41,042 bases of DNA from Hansschlegelia zhihuaiae (GCF_004103825.1 NZ_RYFI01000006.1:20584-61625); one strand, 5' to 3'; shown: positions 8,353-16,938, counted from the stretch's first letter. Notes: generated from the letters alone by a model not told the origin. Numbers and translations are program-made.

Positions 8353-9096
8353 TCAGCCGCTTGCGAAACGACGGCGCAGCAGGCCGGCCAGCGTCCCGAG
8401 CGTCGCCCAGAACACGAAGCCCGTGACGATGACCGCGACCACGAAGTCATGAGCGAGGTCGTGGGGGATGGCCGGCGGCTCCGATGGCTGCGGCGCGCCG
8501 ATGATGTGAGGCGCCGCGATCAGGGCGAGCCCCGCGACCGCCGGCAGCGCCGAGCGCCCATAGGCGATGAGCGCGATGCCGACCGCGGTCGCGACCGCGG
8601 TCGCGACCCACCAGATCTGCCGGTCCATGAGCGGCGCGCCCTCGACGCCCGGCGCCTCGGGCGGCAGTCCGATCGACGGCGCCAGCGTGAAGGCCGCGAA
8701 GCCGGCGAGGCCCCAGAGCAGGCCCTCGCGCCAGGAGCGCAGCCCGCCCTTGAGCTCGCTCGCCGCGACGAGCAGCAGCGCGAAGCCGATTCCCGCCACC
8801 ACATTGGCGACCAGCGTCCAGCCGAAGCGCTCGGCGCCGTCGGCCGGCGCCCACCCCTCGCCGTGGTCGTGCTCGGCTGCGGCCGCCTCCTCCTTGGCGG
8901 TCAGCGCCGCATGGTCGTGCTCGCCGGCGGCGGCGTGGTCATGCGGCTCGGCCGCCTTGGCGGCCTTCGCGTTCTCGAAAATTTCGGCCTTCACGATCAG
9001 CGGCTGGGTGCCGAACTGCTGGACGGCGGTCAGCGTCAGGCCGGCCGCGAGGCCGGCCAGCGCCGCCAGGAAGACGATGCTGCGGAAGATTTGCAT
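8353..9096 (-). CDS. cbtA: CbtA family cobalt transporter subunit
   Basis: Membrane protein of the CbtAB family, predicted to import cobalt and typically under cobalamin riboswitch control. The start at 9096 (MQIFRSIVFLAALAG) gives 247 aa; the upstream extension of the frame crosses cbtB and the riboswitch and is not coding. Several hydrophobic segments are present: residues about 5-25, then about 90-110, 125-145, 165-185, 190-205 and 220-240. A soluble loop after the first segment carries three HDH motifs (His52/54, 60/62, 76/78) that look suited to metal binding. It follows cbtB by 14 bases and precedes cobU. Confidence 0.92.
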   Translation of the reverse strand: MQIFRSIVFLAALAGLAAGLTLTAVQQFGTQPLIVKAEIFENAKAAKAAEPHDHAAAGEHDHAALTAKEEAAAAEHDHGEGWAPADGAERFGWTLVANVVAGIGFALLLVAASELKGGLRSWREGLLWGLAGFAAFTLAPSIGLPPEAPGVEGAPLMDRQIWWVATAVATAVGIALIAYGRSALPAVAGLALIAAPHIIGAPQPSEPPAIPHDLAHDFVVAVIVTGFVFWATLGTLAGLLRRRFASG

Positions 9097-9110
9097 TGGC
9101 TCGCCTCCGC

Positions 9111-9293
9111 TCAGTGGCAGGGGAAGCCGATGGCGTGACGCTGGTCGTGCGCGGCGTTGTGCACCGCCGGGACCGACACGAAACCCGCGCCCGCGATCAC
9201 GAAAATTCCGAGCATGAGGGCTGCGAAGATCGGGGCCGCGCGAGACTGGGTCAGCGCGACGGACGAGGTTTCGGCGTGATGGACGTTCGACAT
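9111..9293 (-). CDS. cbtB: CbtB family cobalt transporter subunit
   Basis: Small single-span partner of CbtA, 60 aa, first gene of the cob operon. One hydrophobic helix covers residues about 20-43 (APIFAALMLGIFVIAGAGFV). The C-terminal tail VHNAAHDQRHAIGFPCH is the conserved histidine-rich CbtB signature and is expected to bind cobalt. The ATG at 9293 follows a purine-rich AAAGG about 10 bases upstream. A cobalamin riboswitch (9336-9529) lies in its leader, so cobalt uptake and the downstream biosynthetic genes should be repressed when B12 is plentiful. Confidence 0.93.
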   Translation of the reverse strand: MSNVHHAETSSVALTQSRAAPIFAALMLGIFVIAGAGFVSVPAVHNAAHDQRHAIGFPCH

Positions 9294-9309
9294 GGATTGA
9301 GCCTTTCGC

Positions 9310-9326
9310 GCCCTCCCTCCGAGGGC
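9310..9326 (-). promoter_or_regulatory. Short hairpin next to the cbtB ribosome-binding region
   Basis: On the minus strand GCCCTC and GAGGGC (6-bp stem) enclose a 5-base GGAGG loop. It lies between the riboswitch aptamer and the cbtB ATG, with its nearer edge 16 bases from the start. It may be part of the riboswitch expression platform. There is no U-run, so translational control is more likely than termination. This is inference from sequence only. Confidence 0.4.
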
Positions 9327-9335
9327 CTTTGGGTT

Positions 9336-9529
9336 GCTCGTTCCGGCAGGTCTCCTGGCTCACGGGTCGAAGCGAAGCGCGCCGGCCTTCCCGGATCACG
9401 AAATCCAGTGGCCAACCATCGGCGCGCCGCTCGCCGCTCACAGTTGCGGGGGCAGCTCCGGACTCGGGACGCGCGAGGCCCCTCACCGGATTCCCTTTTG
9501 ATCCCTTGCGGGAGCCGAAGCGAATGAGC
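9336..9529 (-). ncRNA. Cobalamin riboswitch
   Basis: On the minus strand the conserved landmarks occur in order: GGGAATCCGGTGAG, then CTGCCCCCGCAACTGT, the B12-box region GGCCACTGG, CCGGGAAGGCCGGC, and the 3' signature GAGCCAGGAGACCTGCC. A probable P1 helix pairs GCTCATTC (9522-9529) with the 3' strand at 9336-9344. The element lies 42 bases upstream of cbtB and should control the whole cbtB-to-cobQ operon in response to adenosylcobalamin. Confidence 0.96.
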
Positions 9530-9578
9530 GAGGCGTAGCAGACCGGCGCGCGGCCGACAATCGATACGAATGGGCGCG

Positions 9579-9944
9579 TCAGCGCGTCAGCGCCCAGCCG
9601 ATTTCGAAGGGCCCGGCGAAAGCGCCGCTGCCGATCGCGACCGCCTCCCAGAGAAAAACCGCGAGCCACAGCCCAGCAAGCGCGACGCCGATCCGGCGCG
9701 CCGCCTCGCCGGCGGAGCTTCGCGCCGAGGTGCGCGCAAGGCCTGCGGCGGCGGCCGCGAGGACCGCCGCCGTCAGCGCCACCACGATCCAGTACTGCGC
9801 GTTGGCCGATCCCTCGAGGCTGCGGCTGTGCCCGACGCCGATCACCGAGAGCGCGACCAGCGAGGAGAAGGCCAGCAGCCCGCCCAGGAAGGCGGCGCGG
9901 CCGACGGTCTTCTCCTGAACCGGCGTCGAAGCGTCGTCGCGCAT
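9579..9944 (-). CDS. Small predicted membrane protein, unknown function
   Basis: A 121-aa protein with three hydrophobic segments (residues about 16-38, 51-70 and 88-108) and short charged ends. I do not recognise the family. The start at 9944 is 1 base after the stop of the upstream aminotransferase gene, so the two are probably one transcript. It ends about 50 bases before the cobalamin riboswitch, so it is transcribed towards the cob operon but lies outside riboswitch control. The coding call rests on the frame length, compact spacing and membrane-protein composition. Confidence 0.65.
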   Translation of the reverse strand: MRDDASTPVQEKTVGRAAFLGGLLAFSSLVALSVIGVGHSRSLEGSANAQYWIVVALTAAVLAAAAAGLARTSARSSAGEAARRIGVALAGLWLAVFLWEAVAIGSGAFAGPFEIGWALTR

Positions 9945-9945
9945 G

Positions 9946-11292
9946 TCAGTCGATTGCCTTCAGCACCCTGGCGAGGCGCTCGGCGATCTCGTCGATCTGC
10001 GCCTCGGAGACGATCAGCGGCGGCGACATTGCGATGATGTCGCCTGTCACGCGCAGCATCATGCCGTCCTCATAGGCCTTGACCATCGACTGGAAGGCGC
10101 GGGCGGTCGGCTTTCCTTCCATGGGCTCGAGCTCGACGCCCGCCACGAGGCCGATCGTGCGGATGTCGATGACGTGCGGCAGGCCCTTCAGACCATGAAT
10201 CGCGTCCGCCCATCGGGTCTCGAGCGCCGCGGCCCGCTCGAACAGCCCCTCTTCCTGATAGACGTCGAGCGTCGCGAGCGCGGCCGCGCAGGCGATCGGG
10301 TGGCCCGAATAGGTGTAGCCGTGGAACAGCTCGATCATGTTCTCCGGGCCCTGCATGAAGGCCTCGTAGATGTCCGACGAGGCGAACACCGCGCCCATCG
10401 GGATCGTGCCGTTGGTGACGCCCTTGGCGGTCGTCATGATGTCCGGGGTCACGCCCAGCCGGTCGGCGGCGAAGGCCGAGCCGAGCCGCCCGTAGCCGGT
10501 GATGACCTCGTCGAAGATCAGCAGCAGCCCGTGTCGGTCGCAGATCGCGCGAAGCCGCTCGAGATAGCCCTTCGGCGGCGGCAGCACGCCGGTCGAGCCC
10601 GCGACCGGCTCGACGATGACGGCCGCGATGGTCTCGGCTCCGTGCAGCGCGACGAGGCGCTCGAGATCGTCCGCGAGCTCCGCGCCATGCTCCGGCAGGC
10701 CCCGCGTAAAGCTGTTGCGGGAGAGATCGTGGGTGTGCCGCAGATGGTCGACGCCCGGCAGCCCCGGCCCGAAGGTCTTGCGGTTCGCCACCATGCCGCC
10801 GACCGAGACGCCGCCGAAGCCCACGCCGTGATAGCCGCGCTCGCGGCCGACGAATCGGAACCGCTGCCCCTCGCCGCGGGCGCGGTGATAGGCGAGGGCG
10901 ATCTTGAGCGCGGTGTCGACCGCCTCAGAGCCCGAATTCACGAAGAACACGTGGTCGAGGCCCGTCGGCGCCATTGCGGCGAGGCGGCTCGCGAGCTCGA
11001 AGGGCTTGGGGTGTCCGAACTGGAAGGTCGGGGCGAAATCGAGCTCGGCGGCCTGGGCCTGGATCGCCTCGACGATCTTCGGCCGGCAGTGGCCGGCGTT
11101 GACGCACCAGAGCCCCGAGGTCGCGTCGAGGATCTCGCGGCCGTCCGTCGTGACGTAATGCATGTCGCGCGCGCCGGCGAGCAGGCGAGGGGCCTGCTTG
11201 AACTGACGATTCGCCGTGAACGGCATCCAGAAGGCTTCGAGATTGTTGGTCGGCGCGGGGCGAAGCGCCACGACGGCTGGGCTCGCTGACAT
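9946..11292 (-). CDS. Class III (omega) aminotransferase
   Basis: PLP-dependent fold-type I transaminase of the omega-amino acid:pyruvate / aspartate aminotransferase family, probably moving an amino group from an amine or beta/omega-amino acid to pyruvate or a similar acceptor. With the start at 11292 (MSASPAVVALRP) it has 448 aa, the normal length; the open frame back to 11781 runs into the porin leader and is rejected. Visible features are ATSGLWCVNAGHCRPKI (57-73), VNSGSEAVDTALK (118-130), YHGVGFGGVSVGG, the cofactor Asp261 in IFDEVITGYGRLG, and the PLP Lys290 in TTAKGVTNGTIPMG. The exact substrate cannot be read from sequence. An AAAGG lies upstream of the ATG. Confidence 0.93.
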   Translation of the reverse strand: MSASPAVVALRPAPTNNLEAFWMPFTANRQFKQAPRLLAGARDMHYVTTDGREILDATSGLWCVNAGHCRPKIVEAIQAQAAELDFAPTFQFGHPKPFELASRLAAMAPTGLDHVFFVNSGSEAVDTALKIALAYHRARGEGQRFRFVGRERGYHGVGFGGVSVGGMVANRKTFGPGLPGVDHLRHTHDLSRNSFTRGLPEHGAELADDLERLVALHGAETIAAVIVEPVAGSTGVLPPPKGYLERLRAICDRHGLLLIFDEVITGYGRLGSAFAADRLGVTPDIMTTAKGVTNGTIPMGAVFASSDIYEAFMQGPENMIELFHGYTYSGHPIACAAALATLDVYQEEGLFERAAALETRWADAIHGLKGLPHVIDIRTIGLVAGVELEPMEGKPTARAFQSMVKAYEDGMMLRVTGDIIAMSPPLIVSEAQIDEIAERLARVLKAID

Positions 11293-11767
11293 CTTCCGGT
11301 GGCCTTTCGTTCGGGCTCGCCGCTCGCCGAAGCGGGCCGCTCTTGGAGAAGCCTGAATACGCCCGCCGTCAGTGCAGCGCAAAGCGGCGGCGACTCGCGC
11401 TTCAGGTCGGCCGCCCGCGCTTCGCCTCAATTGGGAGGGGGCCGGCCGCGGCATGAGGCGACGGGCGAGCGCGGGCCCAGCGCGGTGCGACGCGCCCCTG
11501 ATTTGTGCTGCGTTTTGAAAGGTTGCGCGCATTGTTTCGTGGCATTCCAGCCACAGGACGGACCAAAGGCTTCCATGGCGGCCGTCACACTCGTGATCCT
11601 GCTTGCGCACGCCTCCGCCACGAATAAGGTCGTTCTGCGACACGGGGGCTGTGCTCCAGAGTCGGGGGTCGTCGGGGGATCGGCGATCGTATTCAGGATT
11701 TCCGGGGCCGGCGAACGTCGGCGGTGGTCGGGGTTCTACCCGCCGATTTCGGGGTTGGAGGACGAAC
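11293..11767. promoter_or_regulatory. 475-bp gene-free region between divergent aminotransferase and porin genes
   Basis: This region separates two divergent genes and must hold both promoters. I see no convincing coding frame. A GTGGC/GCCAC inverted repeat with a 6-base spacer lies near 11540, next to one of the few AT-richer stretches (about 11498-11540). The porin ribosome-binding site GGAGG is 6 bases before its ATG. I cannot assign -35/-10 boxes with confidence. The long leader (over 200 bases from the AT-rich stretch to the ATG) leaves room for post-transcriptional control of the porin mRNA. Confidence 0.5.
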
Positions 11768-13045
11768 ATGAAACTGGTCAAGAGCCTTGTGCTGGGCTCC
11801 GCTGCCGCCTTCGTAATGACGGCCGGCGCTCAGGCGGCCGACCTGCCGGGCGCCGAGCCCGTGGACTACGTGAAGGTCTGCGACATCAAGGGCAGCACCG
11901 GCTTCTTCTACATTCCGGGCACCGAGACCTGCCTTCAGATCGGCGGCTTCGCCCGTCTCGAGACGACCTACGGCGAAGTGACCAACGACGACGACGCCAA
12001 CAAGGTGGGTTACCGCGTCCGCGCCCGCGTCTGGTTCGACGCCCGCACCGACACCGAATATGGCGCGCTGCGCACCTTCATCCGCCTCCAGTTCCAGCGT
12101 GAGACCGGCGCAGTCGGCACGGCCGGTTCGGCGAACCCGCAGTTCGAAGGCGACGACTTCTTCTACGATCAGGCCTTCGTGCAGTTCGCGGGCCTGACGG
12201 CGGGCGTCACCGACTCGTTCTGGGATTTCAAGCCCTACCCGACCTTCCAGAACCCCTTCATCTCGGACCGCACGGTGCCGGTCCTCGCTTACACCGCCAA
12301 GTTCGGCGACGCGTCGGCGAGCCTCTCGCTGGAAGACAAGACCTACCGCTATCGTGACTCGACCAACGCCACGCCGAACGCGGGCACCGAGGCGCCGGAC
12401 ATCGTCGCCAACATCCGGGTCAAGCAGGGCTGGGGCGAGGCCCAGATCTCGGGCGTCGCGAGCTACATCAACCCGAAGAAGGGCTACGCCGACCAGGTTG
12501 GCGGCATCGCCACGGGCGTCGGCGGCGACAACGAGTGGGGCTGGGGCGTCCAGGGCGGCGTGAAGCTCAACCTGCCGACCGCCAACACCTCGGACGCCAA
12601 GGGCGACTTCATCTGGGGCCAGGCCGGCTATGTCGACGGCGCCGGTCTCTCCTATGTCGGTCTCGGCGACGCCAATGTCGGCTCGGGCCGCACTCAGAAC
12701 ATCACCGCCTTCAACCCGCAGCGCGACTACTACCTCGACGGCGACACGCAGAAGACCAAGGCGTTCAACGCCAACCTCGGCGCGCTGCACTACTGGTCGC
12801 CGCAGTGGCGCTCGGCCCTGCAGGGCACCTATGTCGACGTCAACTATCGCAAGCTGAACGCCGACTGGAGCGCCTGGTCGGTCGCCGGCAACCTGATCTG
12901 GACGCCGGTCAAGAAGCTCGATATCGGCGCCGAGCTGGTCTACGTGAACACCGACTACTCCAACCGGGCGTCGTTCCCGGCCAACGCCAGCCGCAAGGAC
13001 GACGACGCCTTCATCGGCCGTCTCCGCGTCCAGCGCGACTTCTGA
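11768..13045 (+). CDS. Rhizobiales-type outer-membrane porin
   Basis: Trimeric beta-barrel porin of the alphaproteobacterial Porin_2 family, giving passive diffusion of small solutes across the outer membrane. 425 aa from the ATG at 11768, preceded by GGAGG. The signal peptide MKLVKSLVLGSAAAFVMTAGAQA is followed by ADLPGAEPVDYVKVCD, then GFFYIPGTETCLQIGGFARLE, the typical N-terminal strand with two cysteines. The rest consists of alternating aromatic strands and Gly/Asp/Asn turns, ending RLRVQRDF with a C-terminal Phe as needed for BAM recognition. An upstream in-frame extension to 11603 is excluded because the signal peptide begins at 11768. It is followed directly by a strong terminator. 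Confidence 0.95.
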   Translation: MKLVKSLVLGSAAAFVMTAGAQAADLPGAEPVDYVKVCDIKGSTGFFYIPGTETCLQIGGFARLETTYGEVTNDDDANKVGYRVRARVWFDARTDTEYGALRTFIRLQFQRETGAVGTAGSANPQFEGDDFFYDQAFVQFAGLTAGVTDSFWDFKPYPTFQNPFISDRTVPVLAYTAKFGDASASLSLEDKTYRYRDSTNATPNAGTEAPDIVANIRVKQGWGEAQISGVASYINPKKGYADQVGGIATGVGGDNEWGWGVQGGVKLNLPTANTSDAKGDFIWGQAGYVDGAGLSYVGLGDANVGSGRTQNITAFNPQRDYYLDGDTQKTKAFNANLGALHYWSPQWRSALQGTYVDVNYRKLNADWSAWSVAGNLIWTPVKKLDIGAELVYVNTDYSNRASFPANASRKDDDAFIGRLRVQRDF

Positions 13046-13068
13046 TCGAAATCCTCCTCGAGGATGAT

Positions 13069-13101
13069 GGGGCCCCGGCGACGCCGGGGCCCTTTTCTTT
13101 T
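13069..13101 (+). terminator. Rho-independent terminator after the porin
   Basis: A perfect 11-bp GC stem (GGGCCCCGGCG at 13070-13080 with CGCCGGGGCCC at 13082-13092) is followed by TTTTCTTTT at 13093-13101. It lies 24 bases after the porin stop codon. Confidence 0.92.
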
Positions 13102-13141
13102 GCGAAGAAAGCTCTTTTGACGTCGACTGCGGATCGAGCAA

Positions 13142-13171
13142 CTCAAGAGTTAGATTAAATCTAATCTTGAG
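13142..13171. promoter_or_regulatory. AT-rich inverted repeat upstream of oprB
   Basis: CTCAAGA-g-TTAGATT, a single central A, then AATCTAA-TCTTGAG: a 30-base dyad with one unpaired base in the left arm. It is strikingly AT-rich in a GC-rich genome, lies after the porin terminator and 151 bases before the oprB-like gene, and has no downstream T-run. It could be an operator for a dimeric regulator or an RNA hairpin in the oprB leader. The assignment is tentative. Confidence 0.45.
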
Positions 13172-13322
13172 ACGACTGTTGCTCTCAGGAGACCGACTGC
13201 CCGAGACTTCGCTCCCCCGTCATTTATATTTGCCAAACCCATTGCGCGGACGGCTTCTCTGCGGCAGAGAAGAGTCACAGGACCGTGAACGCGCGTCCGG
13301 AGCGGCGCGGATCGAGGGCGAG

Positions 13323-14672
13323 ATGGGCGGAGTCAATTCAGGCTGCGGAATGTCGAAGCGCGTCGTCGCGGCGGCGGCTGTCGCCATCTCATTCGTGGCG
13401 GGCGCCGGAGCGGCGCGCGCGGAGGACGACGCGCCAAGCTATGCCGGAGATCTCCTGACGCGCGACTCGCTGACCGGCGACTGGGGCGGAGCCCGCACCA
13501 AGCTCTATGAGCGCGGCGTCAAGTTCGAGGCGACCTATACGGGCGACGCCTCGACCCTCGTCTCGGGCGGCCTGCGCCGCGACGAAGGGTTCTCCGGTCT
13601 TCTCCAGCTCGGCCTGACGCTCGATCTCGAGAAGCTTGTCGGCTGGACCGGCGGCGAGGTCTACGCCGGCGCCTATTTCATCCGCGGCCACGGCCTGTCG
13701 ACTTACGAGGTCGGCAACCTGCTGACGATCTCCAACATCGAGGCCGACCGCGCCAACCGGCTCGGCGAGGTCTATTTCAAGCAGACCCTGTTCGACGACC
13801 GGTTCTCGATCCGCGTCGGACAGCTTTTGGCCGACAGCGAATTTGTGGTGAGCGACACCGCGGGCCTGTTCGTGAACTCGACCTTCGGCTGGCCCGGCCT
13901 CATGGGAACGAACCTGCCGAGCGGCGGCCCGGCCTATCCGGTGCCGACGCCGGGCGTTCACGTCGCATACGAGTTCAACGACGCCTGGTCCGTGCAGGCG
14001 GCGATCTACAACGGCGATCCGGCGGGCCACAACGTCAACCCGCACAATCTCGACTTCCCGCTGCACGAGGGCGTCTTCGGCATCGGCGAGGTGGCGTACA
14101 AGACCGACGGCGTGTTCGGGAAGCCGGGCGTCATCAAGGCCGGCGGCTGGTTCAACACCGCGAACAAGTTCGACGACGTGCGCCTGTCGGGCGTCACCCA
14201 TGGCGGCGACTATGCGGTCTACGGGGTCATCGACCAGACGGTCGCCGAATGGGGCGGCGGACAGGATCTCAAGGACCCGACGCCGTCGACCTCGAGCCTC
14301 TCGGTCTTCGCCCGCGCGGTGTTCGCGCCGCAGCAGAACCGCAACCTGATCGACTATTATTTCGACGCCGGCTTCAACGTGAAGGGGCTGATCGCCGGGC
14401 GCGCCGACGACGTGTTCGGCATTGCGGGCGCCTATGCGCATATTAGCAGGGACGCCCAGCGCGCCGACCGCGACGACGGGGGAGTGCCGGTGCGCTCGTC
14501 CGAAATGGTGTTCGAGGCGTCCTACAAGGCGCAGCTCGCTCCCTGGCTCGCGCTGCAGCCCTTCGCCCAGTACGTCGTGCGCCCGGGCGGCGGCGATCCA
14601 CGGCCCGCCGACCCGAGCCGGCGCATCAAGAACGCGACGGTGCTGGGCTTCCGAACGCAGGTCGAGTTCTAA
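13323..14672 (+). CDS. OprB-family carbohydrate-selective porin
   Basis: Outer-membrane barrel protein of the OprB family, linked elsewhere to sugar uptake. The chosen start at 13323 gives 449 aa and has GAGGG about 5 bases upstream; ATG 13350 (MSKRVVAAAAVAISF) is an alternative with a cleaner signal peptide but a weaker ribosome site. The signal peptide ends near GAGAARAEDD. Family marks are LTRDSLTGDWGGARTKLYERGVKF near the mature N-terminus, RVGQLLADSEF, FVNSTFGWPGL, AIYNGDPAG and the C-terminal FRTQVEF ending in Phe. The frame is open upstream to 13167, but that part has no coding character. Confidence 0.88.
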   Translation: MGGVNSGCGMSKRVVAAAAVAISFVAGAGAARAEDDAPSYAGDLLTRDSLTGDWGGARTKLYERGVKFEATYTGDASTLVSGGLRRDEGFSGLLQLGLTLDLEKLVGWTGGEVYAGAYFIRGHGLSTYEVGNLLTISNIEADRANRLGEVYFKQTLFDDRFSIRVGQLLADSEFVVSDTAGLFVNSTFGWPGLMGTNLPSGGPAYPVPTPGVHVAYEFNDAWSVQAAIYNGDPAGHNVNPHNLDFPLHEGVFGIGEVAYKTDGVFGKPGVIKAGGWFNTANKFDDVRLSGVTHGGDYAVYGVIDQTVAEWGGGQDLKDPTPSTSSLSVFARAVFAPQQNRNLIDYYFDAGFNVKGLIAGRADDVFGIAGAYAHISRDAQRADRDDGGVPVRSSEMVFEASYKAQLAPWLALQPFAQYVVRPGGGDPRPADPSRRIKNATVLGFRTQVEF

Positions 14673-14696
14673 AGCTTGACGCCACCAGGATAAAAC

Positions 14697-14772
14697 GTCA
14701 TCGCCGGGCCTGACCCGGCGATCCATCCCCTTCGCAAAGACGATGGATGCCCCGATCAAGTCCGGGCATGAC
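14697..14772. repeat. Palindromic repeat (family II) between oprB and slt
   Basis: Imperfect inverted arms at 14697-14727 and 14742-14772 (GTCATCGCCGGG...CGATCCATC and its mirror ending GGGCATGAC), the same 31-base arm type as the copy in cobN at 4001-4091. It sits between two convergent genes, where its hairpin could act as a two-way transcription stop or mRNA 3'-end protector. Confidence 0.85.
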
Positions 14773-14808
14773 GGCGGCGGCTCTTTCGGAAGGCGAGGGG
14801 CGAACCGC

Positions 14809-16938
14809 CTATTGGTTCGCGCCGCGCGCCATGTCGCGGTCGATCATCAGGGCGGTGCGGCCGTTGAGCCGCGTGCGGTAGACCTGCGTGTTCTCCATCA
14901 CGCGCTGCACATAGTTGCGCGTCTCCGCGAACGGGATGCGCTCGACCCAGTCCACCGGATCGACCTCCGCCTTGCGGGGATCGCCGTAGCGCCGGGTCCA
15001 TTCGAGCACCCGGCTCGGCCCGGCGTTGTAGGCCGCGAACACCATGACGTAGGAGCCGTCATATTTCTTCGCGAGCTCGCCGAGATGGGCGGCGCCGAGC
15101 TGGGCGTTGAAGGCGGCGTCGGTGGTCAGGCGCTTGGCGTCGAAGGAGACGCCGGCGGCCTTCGCGGTGCGCGCGGCGGTGCCGGGCAGCAATTGCAGCA
15201 GCCCGCGGGCGTCGGCATGGCTCACCGCCTTCGAGTTGAACGCGCTTTCCTGGCGGCCGATGGCGTGCACCACCGGCGTCTCGATCGCCGGCCCGACGGC
15301 GCGATAGGCCGGGATGCCGCTCGTCGGATAGGCGAGGGCGTCGACCGGAAAGCCGTTCTTCAGCCCGGCCTTGCCGACCGTCAGCGTCGCGCGCGGATCC
15401 TTGTATTTCTGCGTCATCGCGCCGAGCAGCACGATCTCGCCCGGGCTCTTCAGGTCGTCGGCAAGCGCGCCGGCGAGCGGCAGAGCGAGCTCCTTCTGGT
15501 CGGCACGGTAGAGCAGGTCGATGGCCCGCACCGAAAGCCGCGCCCCGAAGGCCGCGCGGTCGGCGGCGGTCGGCGTCGGCAGAGACCGGATCGGCAGGTC
15601 GGTCAGGCCGAGCCGCGCGCGGGAGATCTGGCCGTAATAGCTGGTGACGTAGCGGGCGGCGCGCTCATAAACCGCGCGCGCCGAGCCGGAATCGCCCATC
15701 GCCTCGAGGGCGCGGCCCTGCCAGTAGAGCGCGCGCGACTCGGTGCCCGGGATCGTCGCCTCCTTGTGGACCGCCGCGAAGTGCCGGTAGGCGGTCTTGG
15801 CGTCGCCGAGCGCGCGGAGCGCGATGAAGCCGGCGAGCAGATCCGACTCGATCTTGTCGATGTCCGAGCTCGGCTCGTCGCGCGCCAGCACCTGATAGGC
15901 GCCGCGCGCGTCGCCGACGTCCAGCAGGTCGCGCGCCACGACGCGGCGCTCCACCGACCAGGCGTCCGGGTCGACCAGCGCAGCGCCGCCGCGCGGCGCC
16001 TGGGCCAGCGCCGCGGCCGCCTCGCGCGGCTTGTCCTCGCGGCGCTTGTATTTGGCGAGCGCGAACAAATAGCCCGGATCGGACCGGAGGGCGCTCGGCA
16101 CGGCGGCGAGCGCGGCGCCAGCGCCGGGCTGCTTACGGATCACCGCGACGCGGGCCTTCGCCACCGCGAGGTAGTTTCCGCCGGCGCGGTTCGCGGCGCG
16201 CATGCCGGCCTCGACCTCATCGGCGAGGAAACGCGCCTCGGCGCGGGCGCGGTGATCGGCCGCGGAGAGCATTGGCCCGAAGGTCGCGAGCGCCTGGGCT
16301 TCGAGCGGTCCTTCGAGCTCGTCATGGCGCCAGGCGTCGCGCGCCACCGTGGCGGCCGAGGCTCGATCGCCGCTTGCGAGCAACGCGCGGGCGAGCGCGA
16401 GCTTGCCCTCCGGCCGCTCGGGCTTGCCGTTGGCGGCGAAGAAGCCGCGCACCGTCGGGGCCGGCACGTTTTCGAGCCAGAGCGCCTCCTCGGCGCGGCG
16501 GCGAACCCAATTCGCCATCGGCCAGTCCCGATGTGCGCGATAGAAGGCGTCGAGCCGCGAGAAGCCCGCCTGCCGCGAGGCGAGGCGCACGCCGAGCCAG
16601 TCGAGCAGCGCGACCGCGCCGGGGTCGCTCAGCGACGAGCGCACCGCGAAGGCCCCCGACGTATCGCCGCGCTCGAAGGCCGCGATCGCCGCCTTGATCT
16701 GCGCGACGTCGCTGGTCGAGACGCTCTCGCTCGGCGCGACGCGGGAGGTCGTCGAGATGGTGCCGGTCGTGGTGGCGTCATAGGCCAGCACGATTTCGGC
16801 GGTCTTCATGGTCTCGGCGGACAACTTGTCGGCGTCGCCGACGGGCGCCTCCACGAAGGTCTCGGCCCTCGTCGCGCCGACGGCGCTGCACAAGGCGAGG
16901 GCGGCGACGCCGCGAAGGAGAAAGCTCGGGATACGCAT
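14809..16938 (-). CDS. Soluble-type lytic murein transglycosylase
   Basis: Periplasmic lytic transglycosylase that cleaves the MurNAc-GlcNAc bond of peptidoglycan to give 1,6-anhydro ends. 709 aa. A signal peptide covers MRIPSFLLRGVAALALCSAVGATRA. Residues about 50-500 form an alpha-helical, repeat-rich U-shaped domain like Slt70. The C-terminal SLT domain has the catalytic Glu in HAIGRQESAFNSKAVS, then ARGLLQLLPGTA, LGAAHLGELAKKYDGSY and VFAAYNAGPSRVLEW, ending with the FAETRNYVQRVMEN motif. It is divergent from dapA and convergent with the oprB-like gene. Confidence 0.94.
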   Translation of the reverse strand: MRIPSFLLRGVAALALCSAVGATRAETFVEAPVGDADKLSAETMKTAEIVLAYDATTTGTISTTSRVAPSESVSTSDVAQIKAAIAAFERGDTSGAFAVRSSLSDPGAVALLDWLGVRLASRQAGFSRLDAFYRAHRDWPMANWVRRRAEEALWLENVPAPTVRGFFAANGKPERPEGKLALARALLASGDRASAATVARDAWRHDELEGPLEAQALATFGPMLSAADHRARAEARFLADEVEAGMRAANRAGGNYLAVAKARVAVIRKQPGAGAALAAVPSALRSDPGYLFALAKYKRREDKPREAAAALAQAPRGGAALVDPDAWSVERRVVARDLLDVGDARGAYQVLARDEPSSDIDKIESDLLAGFIALRALGDAKTAYRHFAAVHKEATIPGTESRALYWQGRALEAMGDSGSARAVYERAARYVTSYYGQISRARLGLTDLPIRSLPTPTAADRAAFGARLSVRAIDLLYRADQKELALPLAGALADDLKSPGEIVLLGAMTQKYKDPRATLTVGKAGLKNGFPVDALAYPTSGIPAYRAVGPAIETPVVHAIGRQESAFNSKAVSHADARGLLQLLPGTAARTAKAAGVSFDAKRLTTDAAFNAQLGAAHLGELAKKYDGSYVMVFAAYNAGPSRVLEWTRRYGDPRKAEVDPVDWVERIPFAETRNYVQRVMENTQVYRTRLNGRTALMIDRDMARGANQ

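Noticed and set aside
11693-13141. 482-codon frame on - opposite the porin
   Set aside because: The porin with signal peptide, C-terminal Phe and terminator explains the region.
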